DNA of 19,382 nt from JAOTYV01 sp041557595 (GTDB lineage Bacteria > Pseudomonadota > Alphaproteobacteria > UBA8366): positions 1-19,382 of the forward strand of contig JBFFGE010000080.1 of assembly GCA_041557595.1 (NCBI GenBank), given 5' to 3'. Position numbers and translations under genes: made by a program. Under the pieces are notes generated by a model that saw nothing but the letters and a program-made list of their open reading frames with translations, ran no database searches and had not been told where the DNA came from. Numbering within the stretch: the first letter of the stretch is position 1; each line of letters opens with the position of its first letter. Below are positions 1-5,336 of the stretch, in pieces.

Positions 1-215
1 GACCGAGCGGCGTCAAACGGGCATTCTTGTGAATGTTCATTCGGCTCTCCCAAAGAGTGCTGAAGCTTGGTAACTCCAGTCTCCCCGGTCAGGGCCGAAT
101 GGACAACCTATCGAAAGACCACAGCTAGAGCAGCGTGCGCACATGAGCTGCTCTATCTTTATAGAATCGATCAACTTTTCTGCCTTTAATTGATTCCAAT
201 TAAAGGCAGGTTGAT
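1..215. other. Non-coding left edge with two hairpins
   Basis: No convincing gene is visible here. A short open frame on the plus strand from the window edge to about base 73 could be the tail of a gene cut off by the window, but its 23 residues match no family I recognise. The rest is AT-richer than the coding DNA and holds two inverted repeats, listed separately, the second of which touches the stop codon of the minus-strand gene that follows. Confidence 0.5.
126..155 (+). terminator. Hairpin, probable transcription terminator
   Basis: A perfect 9-bp stem (TAGAGCAGC at 126-134 pairing with GCTGCTCTA at 147-155) encloses a 12-nt loop that itself contains the palindrome GTGCGCAC. On the plus strand the stem is followed by TCTTTAT, a weak T-rich tail. 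It would fit as the terminator of a plus-strand gene lying to the left of the window. It could equally be a dispersed intergenic repeat; only a genome-wide copy count would tell. Confidence 0.5.
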
Positions 216-216
216 C
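169..216 (-). terminator. Long hairpin at the 3' end of the stress operon
   Basis: CTGCCTTTAATT (180-191) and AATTAAAGGCAG (198-209) form a perfect 12-bp stem with a 6-nt loop. An outer arm GATCAAC (169-175) / GTTGATC (210-216) extends it, with a TTTT bulge on one side. It starts at the last base of the minus-strand gene's stop codon, so it is placed as a terminator for that operon. It has no clear T-run on the minus-strand side, so factor-independent termination is not certain. The loop region also reads TTGATTCCAATTAA (190-203), one base away from an FNR-type operator; see findings. Confidence 0.5.
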
Positions 217-575
217 TAACGGACGAACACGACGCGGAAGGTGCGCTGGACGCCGTCATGCTCGGTAATGGAGATGTATTCGCCTGGCGCAACCTTGTGA
301 TCGCCGAGACGAAACATCGGCTCGTCGTCGTCCTCCGTCGTCGGATCGTAGGAGAAGACCCAGCGGTCGCCTTGCCGCTCGATCAATCCGATTTCATCCG
401 CTTCGCCTTCCCAAAACCGCCGGACGGTGCAGTCTTTCTTTACTTTCGCCCATGCGGCCTCGTCGAATTTGCCGTCCGGTTTCAGGGGAATGTTGAATTC
501 GTAGCCGCAGTGAATGCTGCCGTTGGGATGGTCGGGGGTCCGGGCCAGTTCCAGGCGTACGTGACGCAACGTCAT
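216..575 (-). CDS. Conserved protein of unknown function, 119 aa, in the stress-protein operon
   Basis: The product has no signal peptide or membrane segment, is acidic, and looks like a small soluble beta-rich protein. Recognisable blocks are the N-terminal TLRHVRLELAR, a central RRFWEGEADEIGL, and GDHKVAPGEYISI before the C-terminal end TFRVVFVR. From memory, similar proteins of this size accompany universal stress proteins and low-oxygen genes in alphaproteobacteria; I know no assigned function. The start is supported by AAGGA eight bases upstream of the ATG. It lies 45 bases downstream of the universal stress gene on the same strand with no terminator between, so the two are probably cotranscribed. 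No catalytic residue pattern is evident. A role in the low-oxygen stress response is inferred only from its neighbours. Confidence 0.8.
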   Translation of the reverse strand: MTLRHVRLELARTPDHPNGSIHCGYEFNIPLKPDGKFDEAAWAKVKKDCTVRRFWEGEADEIGLIERQGDRWVFSYDPTTEDDDEPMFRLGDHKVAPGEYISITEHDGVQRTFRVVFVR

Positions 576-620
576 AATCGGTATCCTTTGCGTTTCAGAA
601 TTGCGTGTCGGTTCGGCAGG

Positions 621-1487
621 TCAGTGCGCCGCGAATATCGGCGGGTGATCTTCCTTCAGCATGTGCCGGGTGACGCCGCCGAGCACCAATTCCCGAAGTC
701 GGGAATGGCCATAGGCCCCCATCACGATGAGATCCGATTCCAGGCGCCTGACCTCCATGAGAAGCGCGTCGCCGATGAGCCGCTCATCGGGCTCTAAGGT
801 CACCAATGTCGCGGCGATACCGTGCCAGGACAGATACCGCACGAGACCCGATTGCGCCGGTTCCGGCCCGGTATCCTCGTTCACGCTCAGGATCTGGATC
901 TGCTCCGCACGCGACAACAAAGGAAGTGCAGCATCCACCGCGCGGGCCGCTTCGGCACTGCCATTCCAAAGGATGACGATCCGTTTGCCGAGGCCGTCGA
1001 CCGCCTCGGACCCGCCCAACAAGACCGGCCGGCCCGTATCGAACATCGCCTTTTCGATGGCCGTGTCGTGCGCCGGGCCGGTTTCATCGGTTCCCGGCCC
1101 CAGGATCACCAGGTCGTAAATCCGACCCGCGGCGGCGACGAGATCGGCTTCATTCCCGGTCTGCTCCCGCCAGCTCGCGGTCACATGGTCGAGACCGTCG
1201 GGCGTGTCGAGTAACGGAATGCTCTTGCCTTCGATCCATGCGTCGAATGCCTTGCGGGCGACCGCCGCGCGGGCCGCGTTCTCCTCCTCCGCCGCCTCGA
1301 TGATCCGGCTGTAGACGTCGATCGACATGGCGTCGCCGGTGTAGCTGACGTAACTCGTCGGATCGCTGCGCACATGCAATACATCGACATGCGCATCGAA
1401 TGTTTTGGCAAGTTGCTCCACCACCGACATCGTCGCCGTATCTGTGCTGGTTCCGGTCAAGACGGCCAGAATGGATTTATAGGTCAT
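621..1487 (-). CDS. Universal stress protein, tandem UspA domains, 288 aa
   Basis: This is a cytoplasmic stress protein with two UspA folds, roughly residues 1-155 and 165-288. The N-terminus MTYKSILAVLTG is a typical first UspA strand. The second domain opens with KRIVILWNGSAEAARAV and ends in VMGAYGHSRLRELVLGG. This last stretch corresponds to the family's ATP-binding signature G-2x-G-9x-G-S/T (G257, G260, G270), but residue 271 is Gly where Ser/Thr/Asn is usual, so nucleotide binding is uncertain. Two-domain proteins of about 280 aa are common in alphaproteobacteria. The start has GAGG seven bases upstream. An FNR-like site (1584-1597) lies 96 bases upstream of the start. It heads an apparent two-gene unit with the 119-aa protein. 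Universal stress proteins are known members of Anr/FNR regulons in other proteobacteria, which fits the neighbourhood. Confidence 0.93.
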   Translation of the reverse strand: MTYKSILAVLTGTSTDTATMSVVEQLAKTFDAHVDVLHVRSDPTSYVSYTGDAMSIDVYSRIIEAAEEENAARAAVARKAFDAWIEGKSIPLLDTPDGLDHVTASWREQTGNEADLVAAAGRIYDLVILGPGTDETGPAHDTAIEKAMFDTGRPVLLGGSEAVDGLGKRIVILWNGSAEAARAVDAALPLLSRAEQIQILSVNEDTGPEPAQSGLVRYLSWHGIAATLVTLEPDERLIGDALLMEVRRLESDLIVMGAYGHSRLRELVLGGVTRHMLKEDHPPIFAAH

Positions 1488-1583
1488 ACCGCAACCTCAA
1501 TGTTGTTTCCCAATTTGGACGGCGAAGATCCGTCGAAGACTCAACTATGATTCCAAGTATCGGCTAATCCTTCGATTGCATCA

Positions 1584-1597
1584 TTGACTTGAATCAG
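1584..1597. promoter_or_regulatory. FNR/FixK-type operator candidate upstream of the universal stress gene
   Basis: TTGACTTGAATCAG matches the operator TTGAY-N4-RTCAA at 9 of 10 defined positions; only the last A is changed to G. It lies between the hsp20-side hairpin and the stress-protein start codon, 96 bases from that start. One mismatch is tolerated in known sites, but the site is weaker than the one before ccoN. Confidence 0.5.
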
Positions 1598-1610
1598 AAG
1601 CAACAATGCG

Positions 1611-1646
1611 GTTGGCCCGCCGTACCGACAGGTGCAGCGGGCCAAC
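1611..1646 (-). terminator. Hairpin downstream of the hsp20 gene
   Basis: GTTGGCCCGC (1611-1620) pairs perfectly with GCGGGCCAAC (1637-1646) around a 16-nt loop. It lies 30 bases past the hsp20 stop codon, and in the minus-strand direction it is followed by a moderately T-containing stretch. It probably ends the hsp20 transcript before the universal stress promoter, making the two separate units. Confidence 0.65.
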
Positions 1647-1676
1647 GAAGAAAACGAGAATGTCCGGTAATTGGTG

Positions 1677-2201
1677 CTATTTCGATTGAATCGGAATTTT
1701 CTTTTCCTTGGCCTTCGATTTGGATTTCGCATTTTTCGGCAATTCGATCGTCACGACACCGTTGGCAAATTTTGCGCGAACCTTGTCCGCCTTCACGGAG
1801 TCCGGCAACCGGAAGGACCGCACGAATGAACCGTAGCTGCGTTCCTTCATAAAGAAATTCTTTTTCTCTTCCTTGCGCTCGGATTTCTTCTCGCCCTTGA
1901 GCGTCAGGAGATCGTCTTTGATGGTCAGCGAAATATCCTTTTCGTCGACCCCCGGCACTTCGGCCGCGATTTCAAACTTGTCGTCCTCCTCGGACACATC
2001 GACCCGCGGCTGCAACGCGCCATCGCCGCCGAAGGAGTCCGCAAACGAACCCGCATCCAGCACGCGTGACTGGAACGGCCAGCTCTTGAACATGCGGTCG
2101 AAGGCGACGTCTATGTCGTCGCGCAACAAGCCCAGCGGACGAAAGACCGGATCGGCGACTGCGCGACTCTTTTCAGTTTCGACCTTCAAATTCTTGGCCA
2201 T
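1677..2201 (-). CDS. Small heat-shock protein, Hsp20/alpha-crystallin family
   Basis: This is an ATP-independent cytoplasmic holdase that binds unfolding proteins and forms oligomers. Using the ATG at 2201 it has 174 residues: a variable N-terminal arm (1-63), an alpha-crystallin domain from about 64 to 156 with EIAAEVPGVDEKDI and the typical FANGVVTIELPK near its end, a lysine-rich linker, and a C-terminal IPI (169-171), the I-x-I motif used for oligomer contacts. A GTG at 2210 in the same frame is an alternative start, but GGAG sits eight bases before the ATG and only about seventeen bases before nothing else suitable, so the ATG is preferred. The gene is divergent from the L,D-transpeptidase gene, and an operator-like palindrome (2266-2279) lies 64 bases upstream of its start. 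A hairpin follows the gene. Confidence 0.94.
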   Translation of the reverse strand: MAKNLKVETEKSRAVADPVFRPLGLLRDDIDVAFDRMFKSWPFQSRVLDAGSFADSFGGDGALQPRVDVSEEDDKFEIAAEVPGVDEKDISLTIKDDLLTLKGEKKSERKEEKKNFFMKERSYGSFVRSFRLPDSVKADKVRAKFANGVVTIELPKNAKSKSKAKEKKIPIQSK

Positions 2202-2265
2202 GTCATTCACTCCATCTGTGTGCCAACTCTAATTACCAGAATGCGGCGCGCGGACGGGTGGCGCA

Positions 2266-2279
2266 TTGATGTGGGTCAA
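2266..2279. promoter_or_regulatory. FNR/FixK-type operator between hsp20 and the L,D-transpeptidase gene
   Basis: TTGATGTGGGTCAA fits TTGAY-N4-RTCAA at all ten defined positions. It is 64 bases upstream of the hsp20 start, a spacing compatible with activation from about -40, and is also within reach of the divergent transpeptidase gene. Confidence 0.68.
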
Positions 2280-2329
2280 AATTTTTCGTCGTTAGCATCG
2301 ACCGAAACACGCACCCCCGATGCGGCTCC

Positions 2330-2343
2330 TTGATGCACATCAG
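2330..2343. promoter_or_regulatory. Second FNR/FixK-type operator, upstream of the L,D-transpeptidase gene
   Basis: TTGATGCACATCAG fits the operator consensus at 9 of 10 positions. It lies 57 bases before the transpeptidase start codon and 50 bases from the other site in this 199-bp divergent region. The natural reading is one site per gene. Confidence 0.58.
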
Positions 2344-2400
2344 GGACGGAACGGTCGCTCTTCGCCTGCATGAATCCAGTCAGACAACCCGGATCGTTTC

Positions 2401-3324
2401 ATGCGGATAGCACTAGCATACATCGTCTGGGCCGGCCTCGCCGCTGCCGTTGCACCGGGCACCGGGCAAAGCGGAGAAGCGAACCGTGCCGGCGATCTAA
2501 TCGGCGCGCAATCGACCGCACGACTCGGAGCCGACGATACCTTGTTGGATGTCGCCCGCCGGCACGGCCTCGGCTTTGTCGAACTGCGCGCCGCCAACCC
2601 GGAGATTGATCCGTGGCTGCCGAAGCCGGGAATTCGGGTGACCATACCGGGCGCGCATATTCTGCCCGACGCGGCGCGGTTCGGCATCGTGGTCAATCTG
2701 GCCGATCAGCGCCTTTATTACTACCGCCGGAAGTCGCCACGGATCGCAACCTATCCGTTGGGCACGCCGCGCAAGGGCAAGGCCATCCCGCTGGGGGTCA
2801 CGAAGATCGTTGGCAAACGGGAAAATCCGACCTGGCATCCGCCACCGTCGTTGCGAGAGGAAATTTCCGATTTGCCGGCGGCGGTGCCGCCCGGCCCGAA
2901 CAATCCGCTCGGCGATTTTGCCCTGGATACGGCCTGGACCGGCATCGTAATCCATGGAACTAACAGGCCCTATGGCATCGGCCGGCGCGTGAGCGCCGGC
3001 TGCATCAGACTGTACCCGGAAGATATCAGCCGGCTCTTCAAGACCGTCGCGATCGGCGAAACGGTCACGGTGATCAACCAGCCGGTCAAGGCGGGCTGGT
3101 CGGGCGATCGTCTGTATCTCGAAATTCATCCGGACGGGCAGGCCGTCGATGCGGTCGAGGTAAGCGGCCGGGCAAACCGGGCGGCCTTAACGCCGCTGCC
3201 CGGCCTCCGCCGCTACCTGACCAAAAAAGCCGGCGGCCGGGCGGACGAAATCGATTGGCGACGGGTAGAGCAGGCCGCAAGCGACCGCACGGGCGTGCCG
3301 GTGCCAATTCTGCGGCGACCGTAA
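2401..3324 (+). CDS. L,D-transpeptidase, YkuD (ErfK/YbiS) type with LysM-like domain
   Basis: This periplasmic enzyme of 307 aa makes or uses L,D bonds in peptidoglycan, either 3-3 cross-links or attachment of a protein to meso-diaminopimelate. Residues 1 to about 22 form a signal peptide. Residues 43-83 resemble a LysM peptidoglycan-binding unit, ending VTIP. The YkuD catalytic domain runs from about 94 to 227 and includes GTPRKGKAIPLG, His185 in IHGTN, and the nucleophile Cys201 in SAGCIRL. This LysM-YkuD order and length match the E. coli ErfK/YbiS/YcfS class, which anchors Braun lipoprotein. The ribosome-binding site before the ATG is weak. The gene is convergent with an Lpp-like lipoprotein only 25 bases away, a possible substrate. 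An FNR-type site lies 57 bases upstream. The C-terminal 75 residues beyond the catalytic domain have no motif I recognise. Confidence 0.93.
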   Translation: MRIALAYIVWAGLAAAVAPGTGQSGEANRAGDLIGAQSTARLGADDTLLDVARRHGLGFVELRAANPEIDPWLPKPGIRVTIPGAHILPDAARFGIVVNLADQRLYYYRRKSPRIATYPLGTPRKGKAIPLGVTKIVGKRENPTWHPPPSLREEISDLPAAVPPGPNNPLGDFALDTAWTGIVIHGTNRPYGIGRRVSAGCIRLYPEDISRLFKTVAIGETVTVINQPVKAGWSGDRLYLEIHPDGQAVDAVEVSGRANRAALTPLPGLRRYLTKKAGGRADEIDWRRVEQAASDRTGVPVPILRRP

Positions 3325-3349
3325 GCGCGGCACGCCCGACGATCCCAAC

Positions 3350-3637
3350 CTACTTGCGAAGCGATTTTCGGAACATCCGGTCGGCCTTGGTACTGACATC
3401 GCCGGCGGCCCGCTCGGCGGCCGTCGCTCGGCGCTCCGCGGCAATGGCCCGCTCGGTTGCCTTGTCCGCCGCTGCCCGCGCCGCTTTCGCCTCGCTCGCC
3501 GCCGCTTCGGCCGCCGCGCGGGTGTCCTGTACTTCGGAGCGCAGGGAACTGACCTCGCTCTGCGAGGCGCAACCGGCCACAAGGACCAATGGGACCAGGG
3601 CCATTAGAGATGTCGTCAGTGGACTTCTTACTTTCAT
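3350..3637 (-). CDS. Lpp-like alanine-rich outer-membrane lipoprotein, 95 aa
   Basis: Residues 1-22 are a lipoprotein signal with lipobox LVAGC, so Cys23 would be lipidated and the mature protein is 73 residues. After a short SQSEVSSLRSEV segment comes an Ala/Glu/Lys/Arg-rich helix (about 31-85) with heptad-like spacing that should form a coiled coil, as in Braun lipoprotein. The chain ends in FRKSLRK: a C-terminal lysine, the residue through which E. coli Lpp (ending YRK) is linked to peptidoglycan. A longer frame begins nine codons upstream, but AAGGAGG stands directly before the ATG at 3637, fixing the start. It is convergent with the L,D-transpeptidase gene and divergent from the YeeE/YedE pair, with which it may share the operator at 3728-3741. 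Attachment to the wall is inferred from architecture, not shown. Confidence 0.85.
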   Translation of the reverse strand: MKVRSPLTTSLMALVPLVLVAGCASQSEVSSLRSEVQDTRAAAEAAASEAKAARAAADKATERAIAAERRATAAERAAGDVSTKADRMFRKSLRK

Positions 3638-3727
3638 TTCAATCCTCCTTGCCTTGCGCCACACACCCGGATGCCGAGCGCCCGCGCCAACGAGCGCTCA
3701 ATCTGCCAATTCGGCCGAGCACGCACA

Positions 3728-3741
3728 TTGACCTTCCTCAA
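3728..3741. promoter_or_regulatory. FNR/FixK-type operator candidate between the lipoprotein and YeeE/YedE genes
   Basis: TTGACCTTCCTCAA matches TTGAY-N4-RTCAA at 9 of 10 positions (C in place of R). It lies 90 bases from the lipoprotein start and 80 bases from the first YeeE/YedE start, so it could serve either of the divergent genes or both. Confidence 0.5.
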
Positions 3742-3821
3742 TGCCCCGGAATCGACATGGCGCGATTCTGACGACGTCGCGCACCGACGCATGAACGCGA
3801 TTTCACGCGGGGAAGTAAGCC

Positions 3822-4337
3822 ATGTTCAAACTGAATACGGAGGCTTGGTCACCCTATGCCGCGGGCATCGTCATCGGTCTCCTGCAAATTCCGGCCTTCT
3901 TGATCGTCGACACCGCGCTTGGGACATCCTCGTCCTACGCCAAGGTCGCCGGCCATCTGGTCCAGCTCTTCGATCCCGCCGCTCAAAACACCGGCTATTT
4001 CGCGAAGTACGTCGCCGACGTTAAATATGTCTGGCAATTGGCGCTGGTGGTCGGCCTGGCAATCGGCGCCTTCCTGTCGGCGCGTCTCTCGAATCTCGAA
4101 CGGAGCGGTATGGCCCGCGTTTGGTGGCGCGCGGTCGGGCTCCGGTCGTTGGGGCTTCGCATGGTCATGGGCTTCTGCGGCGGCTTCGTGATGCTGTTCG
4201 GCGCCCGGCTAGCCGGCGGCTGCACCAGCGGCCACGGCGTCTCGGGATTGGCGCAGCTCGCCGTCGGATCGACCATCGCCATCGCCGCGATGTTCCTCGG
4301 CGGAATCCTGGTTGCCATGATGTTTAAGAGAGTTTGA
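3822..4337 (+). CDS. YeeE/YedE-family membrane protein, first half of a split transporter
   Basis: This inner-membrane protein of 171 aa has about four hydrophobic helices (roughly 11-30, 68-88, 108-130, 142-166). The family signature GARLAGGCTSGHGVSG spans residues 127-142, with Cys134 in the pore-type loop; a second cysteine, Cys119, precedes it. Full-length YeeE (TsuA) of E. coli imports thiosulfate using conserved cysteines. Here the unit is split over two adjacent genes, an arrangement also known in other proteobacteria (the PmpA/PmpB type). GGGGAA precedes the ATG. The partner gene starts nine bases after the stop codon, so the two are cotranscribed. The substrate is most likely a reduced or sulfane sulfur species, by family only. 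The operator-like site at 3728 suggests low-oxygen expression. Confidence 0.88.
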   Translation: MFKLNTEAWSPYAAGIVIGLLQIPAFLIVDTALGTSSSYAKVAGHLVQLFDPAAQNTGYFAKYVADVKYVWQLALVVGLAIGAFLSARLSNLERSGMARVWWRAVGLRSLGLRMVMGFCGGFVMLFGARLAGGCTSGHGVSGLAQLAVGSTIAIAAMFLGGILVAMMFKRV

Positions 4338-4346
4338 GGAGCCGTC

Positions 4347-4958
4347 ATGAACAATTTCCTCTTCATCCTGACCGGATTGTCGATGGGCGTCGTCTTCGGC
4401 GTCGCGCTGGAAAAATCCCGCGTCTTCGAGCCCGGAATCATCCTCGGCCAGTTTCAGTTGCGCAATTTCATCATGCTGAAGGTTTTCCTGACCGCGAGCG
4501 TAACCGGCTTGATCGCGCTCGCCCTGCTGAACGGCATGGGCCTGGTCACCCTGCACCCGAAGGCGACATTCTACGTCGCGAACTTTGCCGGCGGCCTGAT
4601 CTTCGGCGCCGGCATGGCGGTGGCGGGCGCCTGCCCGGGAACGGTCCTGGCGCAAATCGGCGCCGGATACAAGGATGCCTGGGCCGTGCTGATCGGCGGC
4701 ATCGCCGGTGCCAGCGCCTTTGGATATTTCCATCCCATGATCAAAACGGACTTGTTGGCCACCGGCCCCGGCAAATTGACCTATGCCGACCTGACCGGCT
4801 TGCCGTTTTGGCTTTTGGCGCTGATCGTCGCCGCCCTCTTGGTCGCCGCAATCGCGGCGCTTGAACGATGGCGCCCCTGGAGGTCCGAATTGGGCGAAAA
4901 TTTCGACGGTTTGACCCAGGCGGCCGAGACGGAAATCGACGTGCATATCGAACGCTGA
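4347..4958 (+). CDS. YeeE/YedE-family membrane protein, second half of a split transporter
   Basis: This inner-membrane protein of 203 aa has about five hydrophobic helices (roughly 2-20, 43-63, 78-99, 111-130, 152-173) and a short cytoplasmic-type tail rich in acidic residues. The signature GAGMAVAGACPGTVLAQ (87-103) carries Cys96 and is the counterpart of the GGCTSGHG motif of its partner. GAGGAG precedes the ATG and overlaps the region just after the upstream stop codon, which supports translational coupling. The two proteins together would supply the two pseudo-symmetric halves of a full YeeE/YedE channel. Many genomes with this split pair also place a sulfur-handling rhodanese, dioxygenase or ArsR-type repressor beside it; none is present here, so the oxidase neighbourhood is the main clue to its use. 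Confidence 0.88.
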   Translation: MNNFLFILTGLSMGVVFGVALEKSRVFEPGIILGQFQLRNFIMLKVFLTASVTGLIALALLNGMGLVTLHPKATFYVANFAGGLIFGAGMAVAGACPGTVLAQIGAGYKDAWAVLIGGIAGASAFGYFHPMIKTDLLATGPGKLTYADLTGLPFWLLALIVAALLVAAIAALERWRPWRSELGENFDGLTQAAETEIDVHIER

Positions 4959-4970
4959 ACGGCGCCGCGC

Positions 4971-5153
4971 TCATTCGTCGGGTCGTTTGTTTGACCGCCC
5001 GGCCAGATAATAATTGAACCCAATTCCGAAGAGCATCAGACCGATCGCCGTCCAGAAAATGACGCCGTCGGCGGCGCGGCTGGCGACGATCAGGCAAAAC
5101 AGGCTGAGCAGGGCCATCGCGATTCCCACGCCCCAGCTTCCAAAATCGTTCAT
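4971..5153 (-). CDS. Small two-helix membrane protein, 60 aa, unknown function
   Basis: The product has two hydrophobic helices, about residues 7-26 and 30-50, joined by a very short turn (SRAADG), and a charged C-terminal tail ending RSNKRPDE. GGGGAG stands eight bases before the ATG, a strong ribosome-binding site for a short gene. It is divergent from ccoN across a 183-bp region that holds a perfect FNR-type palindrome, 93 bases from its start, and it is convergent with the YeeE/YedE pair 12 bases away. I do not recognise a family. Its place suggests a low-oxygen membrane function, perhaps an accessory of the oxidase, but this is inference. The start signal and gene packing make it likely to be real. 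Confidence 0.72.
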   Translation of the reverse strand: MNDFGSWGVGIAMALLSLFCLIVASRAADGVIFWTAIGLMLFGIGFNYYLAGRSNKRPDE

Positions 5154-5246
5154 TCAAATTTCTCCCCTGCAACGCGCGGAGCCCCCGGCGGGTCCCGACC
5201 AATTTCGAAAATCGAACGATCAAAGGAATTGTCCCGGAGATGGTCG

Positions 5247-5260
5247 TTGACCTGCGTCAA
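5247..5260. promoter_or_regulatory. FNR/FixK-type operator upstream of ccoN
   Basis: TTGACCTGCGTCAA is a perfect match to TTGAY-N4-RTCAA with symmetrical half-sites. It ends 76 bases before the ccoN GTG start, leaving room for a promoter activated from about -40 and a short leader. cco/fixNOQP operons in alphaproteobacteria are classic targets of FnrL/FixK, so this is the best-supported operator in the window. It may also act on the divergent 60-aa membrane protein gene. Confidence 0.78.
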
Positions 5261-5336
5261 GGCTCGTTCCGACGCGATCGGAAATTCTGCGCGCCGAGCG
5301 GGCCGGCAGGCATTGGGGACGACAGGGAGACAACAC

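Noticed and set aside
1..73. Possible C-terminal end of a plus-strand gene running in from the left edge
   Set aside because: Only 23 codons are visible, no family is recognisable, and another frame is open for a similar distance; too little to call.
2210..2210. GTG at 2210 as the hsp20 start
   Set aside because: The ATG at 2201 has GGAG at the better distance of eight bases; the GTG would leave only a few bases between them. The protein differs by three residues only.
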